From assembly GCA_963675955.2 (NCBI GenBank), contig CAXXVR010000010.1:124001-188000 (forward strand): a stretch of DNA of 64,000 bases, written 5' to 3'. The DNA comes from Desulfocicer sp963675955 (GTDB lineage Bacteria > Desulfobacterota > Desulfobacteria > Desulfobacterales > Desulfobacteraceae). The notes beneath the pieces were generated by a model that was not told the DNA's origin, made no database searches, and saw only the letters and a program-made list of their open reading frames with translations. Shown in pieces: positions 43,950 through 53,150 of this stretch. Position 1 is the stretch's first letter. Each line of letters opens with the position of its first letter. A program made the translations under genes and the position numbers.

Positions 43950-44906
43950 TCATGAGGAGAATCCCAGACCTTCAGGCCCTTCTCCGAGGGCCTTTCCCTG
44001 CCACAGATTCCTTTTTTCCAGGGTTTCCTGTATCATTTTAAATGTTATGGTACGATCCAGGCACCAGTCCGGCGCGGCAAGCTCATCGGGATGGGGATCC
44101 CCTGTGATTCTCTGGACGATGACGTTTTTGGGAAGCAAGGAAATAAACTCACAAACCATATCCACATAGGCCAATTGATCCAGGCACTGATACGCTCCGT
44201 TGCTCCACAACCGCTCCAGCTCTGTTCCCTTGACCACATAAAGCAGATGCAGCTTCACCCCGTCCACACCAAGCTCCCCTATTTTCCGAGCCGTTTCAAG
44301 CATCATTTCTTTATTTTCACCGGGAAGTCCCAGTATGACATGGGCGCACACATTGATGCCAGCCGCCCGTGTCATCTGTGTTGCCCGGGCAAAGCAGGCA
44401 AAATCATGCCCCCGGTTAATACGGCTCAGTGTAATGTCATGGGCGGATTGAAGACCATATTCCACCCACACCAGATATTTCTCCACATAGGAGGCCAGGA
44501 CTTGAATTTTTTCCGGGTCCACGCAGTCGGGCCGGGTTCCCACGGCAATACCCACCATACCCTCGGCTGCCAGGGCCTCGTCAAACATCTGCTTCATGTG
44601 TTCACAGGAGGTATAGGTGTTGGTATAAGACTGAAAATAAGCCTGAAATTTCCGAGCTTTGTACCGCCTGACCATGGCCTTTCGTCCCTGTTCTATCTGT
44701 TGGGTAATGGACAATCCCTTTTGCCAGAGTCCAGAACCTGAACCTTTACTATTACAGTAAATACACCCCCCCCGGCCAATGGTACCATCCCGGTTGGGAC
44801 ATCCAAGCCCAGTATCCACAATAATTTTTTGAACTCTTTCCCCGAACAATGCTTTTAAATAGGCATTATAATCATTATATCGTCTTCTCATTTGAATTGG
44901 CTTCAC
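43950..44906 (-). CDS. Radical SAM protein, TIGR01212/YhcC family
   Basis: 318 residues. RRRYNDYNAYLKALFGERVQ at the start and the radical SAM cluster spread as CPNRDGTIGRGGCIYC (C-x12-C-x2-C spacing, typical of the YhcC/Elp3-like group), then AVGTRPDCV, WVEYGLQSAHD, HVILGLPGEN. Probable role in RNA or small-molecule modification, not established. Convergent with apbE. Confidence 0.9.
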   Translation of the reverse strand: MKPIQMRRRYNDYNAYLKALFGERVQKIIVDTGLGCPNRDGTIGRGGCIYCNSKGSGSGLWQKGLSITQQIEQGRKAMVRRYKARKFQAYFQSYTNTYTSCEHMKQMFDEALAAEGMVGIAVGTRPDCVDPEKIQVLASYVEKYLVWVEYGLQSAHDITLSRINRGHDFACFARATQMTRAAGINVCAHVILGLPGENKEMMLETARKIGELGVDGVKLHLLYVVKGTELERLWSNGAYQCLDQLAYVDMVCEFISLLPKNVIVQRITGDPHPDELAAPDWCLDRTITFKMIQETLEKRNLWQGKALGEGPEGLGFSS

Positions 44907-45052
44907 ATCTTTCCTGTATTTATATCACGCTGAATTCATATCTATTTTTAAACATAATCCAGACAACTATCCCCCGGATAAGTGCCGAATAACCATGGGC
45001 TGAGACCATCTCTTCTTGACCTTGGTTCAGAGCAGATATATATTAACTGCCC

Positions 45053-46936
45053 ATGAAATTCTATAAAAAAAAATATGACATAATTGTGGTAGGTGCAGGT
45101 CATGCTGGCTGTGAAGCAGCCCTGGCAGGATCACGAATGGGCTGTGAAGTTCTGCTTATCACCATTGATCTGGACAAGGTGGCGGCCATGCCATGCAGTC
45201 CCTCCATCGGCGGCATGGCCAAAGGGCAGCTGGTAAAGGAAATTGATGCCCTGGGCGGTGCCATGGCAAGGATATCCGATGCATCGGCCATTCAGTATCA
45301 CACCCTAAATACAAGAAAAGGTCCCGCCGTTCAGTCCACAAGAACCCAGAACGATAAAAATCGTTACCAGCAGATCATGAAATCCACCCTTGAAATGGAC
45401 AAACATATTGATCTTAAACAGGCCATGGTGGAAGAACTGGTGGTGGAAAACAGTCAGGTTGTGGGGGTGGTGGATAAAACCGGTTTTGGATTTTCAGCCC
45501 CCATGGTGATCCTCACCACCGGCACCTTTTTAAAGGGGCGGGTGCATATCGGCTCCAGATCCTTTGATGCCGGACGAGCCGGTGAATTTGCCGCTGTGGG
45601 CCTTGCCGACTGTCTGGCTAAACAGGGGTTCACCCTGGGCCGCATGAAAACCGGGACCCCCCCCCGGCTTCACAGAAATTCCATTGACTTTTCTGCGTTT
45701 AGCCGCCAGGAATCCGATGAGAACCCCACACCATTCTCCTACACAACAACAGGGATTACCCGCCCCATGCTGTGCAGTTACATGGGAAACACCAATACCT
45801 TAACCCATGAACTGGTAAGGCAGAACCTGAAATATTCCGCCCTTTATGGCGGATTTATAAAGGGGCAGTCTGCCCGGTACTGTCCCTCGTTTGAAGATAA
45901 AATTGTTAAATTTCCAGAAAGGGAAAGCCACCAGGTTATTCTGGAACATGAAGGGGTAAATACCCAGGAAATTTATGCATCAGGTCTTGGAAACAGCCTG
46001 CCCCTGGAAGTTCAAATTGAAATTGTCCGTTCGGTGAAGGGGCTGGAATCCGCTGAAATCATGCGTCCCGCTTACGCCATTGAATATGACTATATCAACC
46101 CCCAACAACTGCATCCCACCCTGGAAACAAAAAAAGTATCCGGGCTTTTTATGGCAGGTCAGATCAACGGGACCTCGGGCTATGAAGAGGCTGCAGCCCA
46201 GGGCATGTGGGCCGGTATCAATGCCGCCTGCAGGGTCCAGAAACGCCCTGCCTTTATCCTGGACAGATCCCAGGCCTACATGGGGGTCATGGTGGATGAT
46301 CTGGTAACCCGGGGAACCCGGGAACCCTACCGCATGTTCACCTCCAGAGCAGAATACCGACTGCTGCTCCGGGAAGACAATGCAGACCTGCGACTGGCAG
46401 AAATAGGATTCCATCTGGGCCTTGTGGATGAAAGTGCCCTGGCCTGCACCCGGGAGGTAAAATCTGCCACAGAAAAAGAGCTGTCCCGCATCAGAAAAAC
46501 CATTGTAAAACCTACAAATGCGGTGAATCAATGGCTTAAGGCCTCGGGAAGCACACCGCTCAGCACTGGAGCAAAACTGGATCAACTGCTTAAACGGGCA
46601 GAGATTAACTATACCACTGTGGAACATGTGGCCCCCTCACCCATGGTAATTCCTCACAGAGTAAAACGTCAGGTGGAAATTGAACTCAAATATGAGGGAT
46701 ACATTGCACGTCAGATCAAGGAAATTAAAAAATTTAAGGATATGGAAAGCATCAAAATTCCCCCTGACCTCGATTTCAATGTCATCCATGGGCTTTCCAA
46801 CGAAATGAAAGAAAAGCTTATCAAAATCATGCCAAAATCCCTGGGGCAGGCCTCCCGCATTGACGGCATGACCCCGGCAGCCCTTTCTGTAATCATGGTG
46901 GGCATCTCAGCCCTTAGAAAATCCAGAACATCCTGA
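45053..46936 (+). CDS. mnmG: tRNA uridine-5-carboxymethylaminomethyl modification enzyme MnmG (GidA)
   Basis: 627 residues, full length. FAD-binding VVGAGHAGCEAALAGSRMG, then CSPSIGGMAKGQLVKEIDAL, TGTFLKGRVHIG, RLHRNSIDF, and MFTSRAEYRLLLREDNAD. With MnmE it modifies the wobble uridine of several tRNAs. No mnmE nearby. No gene follows for 600 bp. Confidence 0.97.
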   Translation: MKFYKKKYDIIVVGAGHAGCEAALAGSRMGCEVLLITIDLDKVAAMPCSPSIGGMAKGQLVKEIDALGGAMARISDASAIQYHTLNTRKGPAVQSTRTQNDKNRYQQIMKSTLEMDKHIDLKQAMVEELVVENSQVVGVVDKTGFGFSAPMVILTTGTFLKGRVHIGSRSFDAGRAGEFAAVGLADCLAKQGFTLGRMKTGTPPRLHRNSIDFSAFSRQESDENPTPFSYTTTGITRPMLCSYMGNTNTLTHELVRQNLKYSALYGGFIKGQSARYCPSFEDKIVKFPERESHQVILEHEGVNTQEIYASGLGNSLPLEVQIEIVRSVKGLESAEIMRPAYAIEYDYINPQQLHPTLETKKVSGLFMAGQINGTSGYEEAAAQGMWAGINAACRVQKRPAFILDRSQAYMGVMVDDLVTRGTREPYRMFTSRAEYRLLLREDNADLRLAEIGFHLGLVDESALACTREVKSATEKELSRIRKTIVKPTNAVNQWLKASGSTPLSTGAKLDQLLKRAEINYTTVEHVAPSPMVIPHRVKRQVEIELKYEGYIARQIKEIKKFKDMESIKIPPDLDFNVIHGLSNEMKEKLIKIMPKSLGQASRIDGMTPAALSVIMVGISALRKSRTS

Positions 46937-47125
46937 CAGTTAACAGAGAAGATCAATGTCGAATCGGGGCTTGATCTCACAACAGATCAAGGTCTAACAA
47001 GACAGAGAAACACCTGAAAACCCGATTACCGAGTTGACACATTACAATTGACGTTTATTTTTCAAACAGCAGCAGGGCAAACATCTCAGTCATGTTTACC
47101 TTGCTTGTTTTTTCTATATCATACA

Positions 47126-47160
47126 TGGCATTATGCCGCCCCCAACGGGCAACCTATCTG
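47126..47160 (-). repeat. Repeat family A, partial copy
   Basis: GGCATTATGCCGCCCCCAAC then GGGCAA matches one end of family A; the rest of the unit is absent or unrecognisable. Confidence 0.5.
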
Positions 47161-47383
47161 CCCCGGGCCGTCGGCGGCCCTTTTGCCCTGCCGGTCTAAG
47201 GAGTCATTGCCGCAGGCACTGTCCTCAAACAACCTTGCGCTTCTTAACAACCGACAAGGTAAGAGGGCTGATCTTTTTTGGGTCCGAACGGGCCGGATCG
47301 GGTTCCCGCTGGGGGCTTTGGTGTTACATTTTTATATAAAAAGGCATGTCCCAGCGGACACAACGAATATTTAAAATGCTATC

Positions 47384-47507
47384 ATGCCGCCCCCCCGAGG
47401 GGCAATGTGCCCGACCCGGAACCGTAGACGGCTCAATTGGCCGGTTCCTATTGCCCCTTGGGGGGGCTCTGCTGAGATTGCCCGAAAGTTTTATTTTCTA
47501 ATAAAAG
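47384..47507 (-). repeat. Repeat family A, full copy 3 (inverted)
   Basis: Reverse complement of copies 1 and 2: CCCCCCCGAGGGGCAAT, GGTTCCTATTGCCCC and GGGGGGGCTCTGCTGAG, followed by CGAAAGTTTTATTTTCTAAT, the same A/T-rich flank as copy 1. The inner bases show compensating changes (GGAACCGGCC here against GGAACCGGAC). Confidence 0.85.
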
Positions 47508-47539
47508 AACATATAACATAACATAAGGGATTTATAAAA

Positions 47540-48481
47540 ATGTCTGGTACAGATTATTATAAAGTTCTAGGAGTGGAAAAAAGTGCAACGGCTTCTGATA
47601 TCAAAAAAGCATATCACAAGCTTGCCCTGAAATATCACCCGGATAAAAATAAGGATGACAAGGCGGCAGAGGCAAAATTTAAAGAAATCAGTGAGGCATA
47701 TGCCGTTTTAAGCGACAAGGAAAAAAGAGAGCAGTATGACACATATGGATCTGCCGGATTTCAGCAGAGATATTCCCAGGAAGATATTTTCAGAAATTTT
47801 GATATCGGAGATATATTAAAAGAATTTGGTTTTGGTGGAGGGGCACGGGGTGGCTTCAGACAATTTGGCGGTGGTGCCGGTGGATTCTCATCCATGGGCG
47901 GAAATCCCTTTGCCCAGGGTGGCGGGTGCCGTGGAGGCGGCGGTCACCAGCGTTCCATTGCAGGTAACGATCTTGAGTATGAAATTGGACTTACATTGGA
48001 AGAAGTTTACACCGGCACCCAGAAGACCATCAATCTTAATCATGCCGGAAATAGAGAAACGATCACGGTTAAAATTCCCAAGGGAATGACCCAGGGAAAA
48101 AAAATTCGTGTCCCCGGCAAAGGGGAACCCAGTCCCTATGGTGGCCCACGGGGAAATCTACTGATCAAATCCAGCATTCTCCCCCACCCCCAGTTTCAGA
48201 TAGAGGACAATGATGTCTCCATTGTCAAAAATATAAAATTAACTGAATCTATTCTGGGAACCAAGGTGGATATTTCAACACCCATGGGTAAAACAATTGC
48301 CATCACAATTCCCCCTGGTACCCGTCATAAGGCACGGATGCGCCTTGCCGGACAGGGTATTCCCTTCATGAATTCCAGAGAGGTCGGCAATCTGTTTGTG
48401 ATCATTGATGTCACAATGCCGGACAATTTAACATCGGCACAGAAAAAACTTATTGAAAAATTAGCAAAAACCGGATTATAA
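47540..48481 (+). CDS. DnaJ-type co-chaperone (CbpA/DnaJ without zinc finger)
   Basis: 313 residues. J-domain with YHPDKN (HPD motif) near residue 33, Gly/Phe-rich linker (about 85-140, GGGARGGFRQFGGGAGG), then two beta-barrel substrate-binding domains (DLEYEIGLTLEEVYTGTQK; DVSTPMGKT-like DISTPMGKT). It lacks the CxxCxGxG zinc repeats of DnaJ, so it is CbpA-like and acts with DnaK. A single CRGGGG stands out in the linker. AAGGGA ribosome site. Confidence 0.92.
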   Translation: MSGTDYYKVLGVEKSATASDIKKAYHKLALKYHPDKNKDDKAAEAKFKEISEAYAVLSDKEKREQYDTYGSAGFQQRYSQEDIFRNFDIGDILKEFGFGGGARGGFRQFGGGAGGFSSMGGNPFAQGGGCRGGGGHQRSIAGNDLEYEIGLTLEEVYTGTQKTINLNHAGNRETITVKIPKGMTQGKKIRVPGKGEPSPYGGPRGNLLIKSSILPHPQFQIEDNDVSIVKNIKLTESILGTKVDISTPMGKTIAITIPPGTRHKARMRLAGQGIPFMNSREVGNLFVIIDVTMPDNLTSAQKKLIEKLAKTGL

Positions 48482-48490
48482 CTGATACCC

Positions 48491-49006
48491 ATGACAACAC
48501 TTATTCCCATGATCTCCCAGGAGGAGATCGCACAAAAAGTAAAAGAGACTGGTGGGCGGATATCCCGTGATTATGAGAATAAAAATCTAATTCTCATCGG
48601 CATTCTGAAAGGATCATTCATATTCCTGGCCGATTTAACCCGGGTAATAACCATTGATCATCAGGTTGACCTTGTGGGGGTCTCCAGTTATTCAGGCACC
48701 AGCACCACGGGTATTATCAAATTTACCAAAGAGCCCGACCTTGACCTTAAGGATAAGGATATTCTCATTGTTGAAGATATTGTAGATACAGGACGTACCC
48801 TGTCAGCCCTTTTAAAATTTTTTAAAACCTACCAGCCCCGTTCCATAAAAGTTTGTGCATTGATTAATAAAGAGGAACGACGGGATGTTGAAATTACAGT
48901 GGATTATTCATGCTTTAATCTGGAAGAGGGATTTATCGTGGGGTATGGGCTTGATTATGACCAGAAGTATCGAAATCTTCCCGCCATTTTTGATTTAAAA
49001 CTATAA
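48491..49006 (+). CDS. hpt: Hypoxanthine phosphoribosyltransferase
   Basis: 171 residues. IGILKGSFIFLADL (PRPP loop I), VSSYSGTSTTG, the PRPP-binding VEDIVDTGRTLSAL and DYDQKYRNLPAI C-terminal signature. Salvages hypoxanthine and guanine. Starts 9 bp after the DnaJ-like gene, so probably co-transcribed. Confidence 0.94.
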   Translation: MTTLIPMISQEEIAQKVKETGGRISRDYENKNLILIGILKGSFIFLADLTRVITIDHQVDLVGVSSYSGTSTTGIIKFTKEPDLDLKDKDILIVEDIVDTGRTLSALLKFFKTYQPRSIKVCALINKEERRDVEITVDYSCFNLEEGFIVGYGLDYDQKYRNLPAIFDLKL

Positions 49007-49084
49007 GAGGGCTGATGGTAAGCCGACATAGATATTATCAATCCTGATTTCGGCGCACATTTCCAAATTCATAAGGGGTGAATC

Positions 49085-51547
49085 ATGATTATCGTCTGTG
49101 AAAACTGTACCGCAAAATTCAATCTTGATGAATCACTTCTGAGCCAGAAAGGATCCAGGGTACGGTGCAGTCAATGCGGCCATCTGTTCGTTGCTTTTGC
49201 CAAAGGTTATGGCCCGAAAAAAGATATCCCCCCGGCGGATAAACCAGTACCTCCACCACCGGACAAGACATCTGTTGAAAAAGATGAGCCCCCTGTCAAA
49301 GAACAGGATGGCCTTTCCGAAAAGCAGCCATCCATTCCCATGGAAACAGATACACCTGCCCCCATGGGAGGGGATGGCATTGACTTTGATACGGATCTGG
49401 AATTAGACTTTTCTAACGAAGAGTTTAATTTTGACGAATCTGATCTGGATCTTAACCTGGATCTGGACATGGATGAGGGACTCACCACAGATGATCCCCT
49501 GGCTGAAATACTCGAAGATGACACACTGCCCCGGGACAGCACCGATGACACTGGGGATGATGATGATTTCAGCCTGGAACTGGATCTGGACATGGACGAG
49601 GAACTCACCACAGATGATCCCCTGGCTGAAATACTCGAAGATGACACACTGCCCCGGGACAGCACCGATGACACTGGGGATGATGATGATTTCAGCCTGG
49701 AACTGGATCTGGACATGGACGAGGAGCCCACCACAGATGATCCCCTGGCTGAAATACTCGAAGATGACACACTGCCCCGGGACAGCACCGATGACACTGG
49801 AGATGATGATGATTTCAGCCTGGAACTGGATCTGGACATGGATGAGGGACTCACCACAGATGATCCCCTGGCTGAAATACTCGAAGATGACACACTGCTC
49901 CGGGACAGCACCGATGATACTGGGGATGATGATGATTTCAGCCTGGAACTGGATCTGGACATGGACGAGGAACTCACCACAGATGATCCCCTGGCTGAAA
50001 TACTCGAAGATGACACACTGCCCCGGGACAGCACCGATGATACTGGGGATGATGATGATTTCAGCCTGGAACTGGATCTGGACATGGACGAGGAGCCCAC
50101 CACAGATGATCCCCTGGCTGAAATACTCGAAGATGACACACTGCCCCGGGACAGCACCGATGACACTGGAGATGATGATGATTTCAGCCTGGAACTGGAT
50201 CTGGACATGGATGAGGGACTCACCACAGATGATCCCCTGGCTGAAATACTTGAAGATGACACACTGCCCCGGGACAGCACCGATGACACTGGAGATGATG
50301 ATGATTTCAGCCTGGAACTGGATCTGGACATGGACGAGGAACTCACCACAGATGATCCCCTGGCTGAAATACTCGAAGATGACACACTGCCCCGGGACAG
50401 CACCGATGACACTGGGGATGATGATGATTTCAGCCTGGAACTGGATCTGGACATGGACGAGGAACTCACCACAGATGATCCCCTGGCTGAAATACTCGAA
50501 GATGACACACTGCCCCGGGACAGCACCGATGACACTGGGGATGATGATGATTTCAGCCTGGAACTGGATCTGGACATGGATGAGGAACTCACCACAGATG
50601 ATCCCCTGGCTGAAATACTCGAAGATGACACACTGCCCCGGGACAGCACCGATGACACTGGGGATGATGATGATTTCAGCCTGGAACTGGATCTGGATAC
50701 CGATGATGATTCACTGGCCGTTGTTCTGGAGGAAGATACCCTGCCCCCAGGTACAACGGATGATGATGATCTGAATCTGGAAATGGATCTGAATGAACAG
50801 AGTACCATGCCCACTTCGGATGAGAAAGCCCCCCCGGTGATTCCTCCGGAAAAAATAACATCCACAGAAGACCATACAGAACAGACAGCCGTTGAAAAAA
50901 AGACGGGCATCACTGAATCCGGTGATGATATTCCCATTGTATCCACTCCCCCTCTGGATGAGATGCCCCTGGACATGCCCTCTGATACTGAGAAAAGATC
51001 CTCATTCATTGTAAAATTATTTCTTTTCTTTATTTTAATTTTGATTCTTGTGCTCGGTGCCCATGCGGCATCTCTGATGACGGGCATCTCCATACCGTAT
51101 ATAACAGACCTCAAAATACCCTTTTTAACTGAACTTGTAACCCCACTGCCACCACCACCCCCACCGGTGCGACTGATGCCGGACAAAAAAACCATTAATG
51201 GACGATTCGAAACCAATCAGAAAGAGGGTATTTTATTTGTTATCTCAGGAAATATCCGAAATCCCTCCCAGGTGACCTGTACCAATGTCAAGGTAACCGC
51301 TTCCCTGCTGAATACGGAGAAAGTTAAAATAAAGTCCAAAACCGTTATTTGTGGCACAACAATTTCAGATCAGCAGCTGACCACACTGGACATGGTGGCC
51401 ATTAATAAACTACTGGCAGGTCCCACAGCTCAAGCCAAATCATCCCTGGCCCCCGGGCAGGCCGGCCCCTTCATGGTTGTTTTTTCAAAGCTTCCGGACA
51501 ATCTTGAGAATTTTACTGTGACGGTTAAGGAATTTGACCATAAATAA
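49085..51547 (+). CDS. Zinc-ribbon, Asp-rich tandem-repeat, single-TM, DUF3426 protein
   Basis: 820 residues. C5, C8, C28 and C31 (IVCENCTAKF; RCSQCGHLFVAF) form an MJ0042-type zinc ribbon. Residues about 128-545 are ten 41-residue repeats (unit with DDPLAEILEDDTLPRDSTDD and FSLELDLDMDEE), extremely acidic. A membrane helix (VKLFLFFILILILVLG) lies near 640-660, and the C-terminal 150 residues (FVISGNIRNPS, LAPGQAGPFMVVFSKLP) are DUF3426. Similar zinc-ribbon/DUF3426 proteins are common in Proteobacteria and Desulfobacterota with unknown function; the huge acidic insert is the odd part. GGGGTG ribosome site. Confidence 0.87.
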   Translation: MIIVCENCTAKFNLDESLLSQKGSRVRCSQCGHLFVAFAKGYGPKKDIPPADKPVPPPPDKTSVEKDEPPVKEQDGLSEKQPSIPMETDTPAPMGGDGIDFDTDLELDFSNEEFNFDESDLDLNLDLDMDEGLTTDDPLAEILEDDTLPRDSTDDTGDDDDFSLELDLDMDEELTTDDPLAEILEDDTLPRDSTDDTGDDDDFSLELDLDMDEEPTTDDPLAEILEDDTLPRDSTDDTGDDDDFSLELDLDMDEGLTTDDPLAEILEDDTLLRDSTDDTGDDDDFSLELDLDMDEELTTDDPLAEILEDDTLPRDSTDDTGDDDDFSLELDLDMDEEPTTDDPLAEILEDDTLPRDSTDDTGDDDDFSLELDLDMDEGLTTDDPLAEILEDDTLPRDSTDDTGDDDDFSLELDLDMDEELTTDDPLAEILEDDTLPRDSTDDTGDDDDFSLELDLDMDEELTTDDPLAEILEDDTLPRDSTDDTGDDDDFSLELDLDMDEELTTDDPLAEILEDDTLPRDSTDDTGDDDDFSLELDLDTDDDSLAVVLEEDTLPPGTTDDDDLNLEMDLNEQSTMPTSDEKAPPVIPPEKITSTEDHTEQTAVEKKTGITESGDDIPIVSTPPLDEMPLDMPSDTEKRSSFIVKLFLFFILILILVLGAHAASLMTGISIPYITDLKIPFLTELVTPLPPPPPPVRLMPDKKTINGRFETNQKEGILFVISGNIRNPSQVTCTNVKVTASLLNTEKVKIKSKTVICGTTISDQQLTTLDMVAINKLLAGPTAQAKSSLAPGQAGPFMVVFSKLPDNLENFTVTVKEFDHK
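49479..50700 (+). repeat. Ten 123-bp in-frame tandem repeats with higher-order pattern
   Basis: Unit 123 bp (41 codons), almost identical copies. The variable residue pair after DMDE runs GL, EL, EP, GL, EL, EP, GL, EL, EL, EL, so copies 1-3 and 4-6 repeat as a 369-bp block. A GGA glycine codon in copies 3, 6 and 7 follows the same pattern. This indicates block duplication followed by single-unit expansion. Confidence 0.88.
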
Positions 51548-51662
51548 AGGCTCTGGCTGTAACCTCAGAAAAACATTTTCAGGGATTGAACCCGCATGAC
51601 AGCCAGTGTGATGATAAAATCAGCGTTCTTAATAAAAAAAATGGCCAAAATAAATTTTAAAC

Positions 51663-51691
51663 TTGACAACACAGTCAGGCAATTGTATAAA
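51663..51691 (+). promoter_or_regulatory. Sigma-70 promoter of tRNA-Met
   Basis: TTGACA at 51663-51668 and TATAAA at 51686-51691 with a 17-bp spacer, 11 bp before the tRNA. A near-consensus promoter. Confidence 0.85.
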
Positions 51692-51702
51692 GGCCGAGTT
51701 TT

Positions 51703-51779
51703 GGCGATGTAGCTCAGTTGGTTAGAGCATGCGGCTCATATCCGCAGAGTCCGGGGTTCAAATCCCTGCATCGCTACCA
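51703..51779 (+). tRNA. tRNA-Met (anticodon CAT), elongator-like
   Basis: 77 nt with encoded CCA. Acceptor GGCGATG / CATCGCT, D-arm AGCTCAGTTGGTTAGAGC, anticodon loop CTCATAT, T-arm GGGGTTCAAATCCC. The first base pair and D-arm resemble elongator tRNA-Met and not the initiator. A tRNA-Ile with modified CAT cannot be excluded by eye. Confidence 0.9.
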
Positions 51780-51811
51780 GAATACAATCCGAGCCGATAC
51801 AGCTCGGTCAT

Positions 51812-51849
51812 AAAAGCCCCAAACCACAACAACGGTTTGGGGCTTTTTT
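51812..51849 (+). terminator. Rho-independent terminator of tRNA-Met
   Basis: AAAAGCCCCAAACC and GGTTTGGGGCTTTT with an 8-nt loop, followed by T. A smaller hairpin (CCGAGC / GCTCGG) sits at 51789-51807. Confidence 0.9.
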
Positions 51850-51960
51850 AGTTTTCTGGAAAGTCACATAAAGCCATTTAGAATGGCAATGAGCACCTGG
51901 CACAACCAATGATGAAATTGGCATGGTGCGGTCCCGAACCATAAAATCCGGGGGACTCTG

Positions 51961-53150
51961 TTACTTGAACTCCGAGCCGATCTTTTGAGCCATAAAAGAA
52001 CCAGGCACCAGAAACACAGAAAGAATCAATAAGGCTCCAATGACGACAAAGGCCGGAAAAAAACTCCCCCCAACCTCAAAGACCCATCCTGCAGCCATGG
52101 GTGCCAGGGCCGCCGGAATATTAGCGGAAAACAGCAAGCCGTAGATGGCTCCCATGCGTTTATCCCCCCAGCAAAGGGCCGTGGAAGAGGCGTAGAGCAC
52201 CAGAATACCACCATAATTAAAGCCTGTTCCCAGGGCAAAAATATAAAATCCTATTTTTGACGACAGAAAAAAAGATCCCGGAAGCAGGAGAAAAGCCTGA
52301 CACAGAAGATTAGTCTTCACGGCCATGGCAGGAGAAATCCGATCAAACAATGCCCCCCAGCATACCCGACCCAGGGCATTGGCAAGGGCAAATAAAGAAA
52401 CGGCAAGCACCCCCACATGCACCCCCGTGCCGGTATAAAGCTCCTTTAAGTTGGCATTCACGGCAAAGCCTGCGGCCAGCCCTGAAAACATGGCAAAATA
52501 AAGAATGCGGAACATGGGTTGGGAGATCATCCGGGAAACAGACACATCATTATCTTCCCCTATTTTTTTTAAGGAATCCTGCCCAGAAACACTTTCAGGC
52601 ACCTTCATGGCACTTCCCGCAAGACAGATCAGCACCAGAAACACCATGCCCAAAATCGGAAATACCTGAAAAGGGGTTTTTCCCATGTGGGTCATGAGCA
52701 TTCCCCCTGCCTGACTGACAATGGCGGCTCCACCACCAAATCCGGCAACGGCAATGCCGGTGACCAGTCCTTTTTGCCGTGGAAACCACAAAATGGCAGT
52801 GGAAAGGGGAACAATATAGGCAAGACCTGCCCCCATACCGGCAATGACACCGATACCCACAACGGTGAACCCAAAGGCATGCTCCCCAAATCCTGCAACT
52901 ATCCAGCCGGAGCCAAAAAGAATCCCCCCCAGCACGGCACTGAACCGGGGTCCCATGCGGGTCAACACCGATCCGGAGAACACCATGGTCACGGGGAAAA
53001 CAAAGTAGAAAAATGAAAAGGGAAGCTGAACGCCTCCCTGGAAATCCCGGTGATGGCTTTCAGGGGTGCCACATACACCGACCAGGAATAGGTGGCCCCA
53101 AGACAAAGCTGCATGATCACCGCAGATAAAAGCACAAGATATCGGATCAA
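51961..53150 (-). pseudogene. MFS transporter (OFA-like), probable 1-base frameshift near its 5' end
   Basis: A 12-helix major facilitator, most like oxalate/formate antiporter (OFA) relatives: QLPFSFFYFVFPVTMVFSG, YIVPLSTAILWFPRQKGLVT, GRVCWGALFDRIS. The natural N-terminus (LIRYLVLLSAVIMQLCLGAT, YSWSVYVAPLKAITGIS) lies in another frame from a TTG at 53150 that overlaps the fadR stop. The two frames meet at about 53040, where one missing C in CCAGGGAGG restores a single protein. An ATG at 53184 would start the downstream frame, but its first 40 residues make no sense. Either a true inactivating mutation or a sequencing error. Confidence 0.8.

Larger units (their letters stand above)
46937..47539. 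other. 600-bp intergenic region with hairpins and family A repeats
   Basis: No gene supported. A hairpin at 46970-46991 (CTTGATCT / AGATCAAG) may end mnmG. A partial family A copy lies at 47126-47160, a GC-rich stem (GGGCCGTCGGCGGCCC) near 47165, and a full inverted family A copy at 47384-47507, close to the dnaJ-like gene. Confidence 0.6.

Noticed and set aside
49207..51216. Long alternative frames (a 669-residue minus frame and a 447-residue plus frame) over the acidic repeat gene
   Set aside because: Repeat artefacts: simple SSSSPVSS-type or WNWIWTWT-type translation with no ribosome site. The frame with the zinc ribbon, membrane helix and DUF3426 is clearly the gene.
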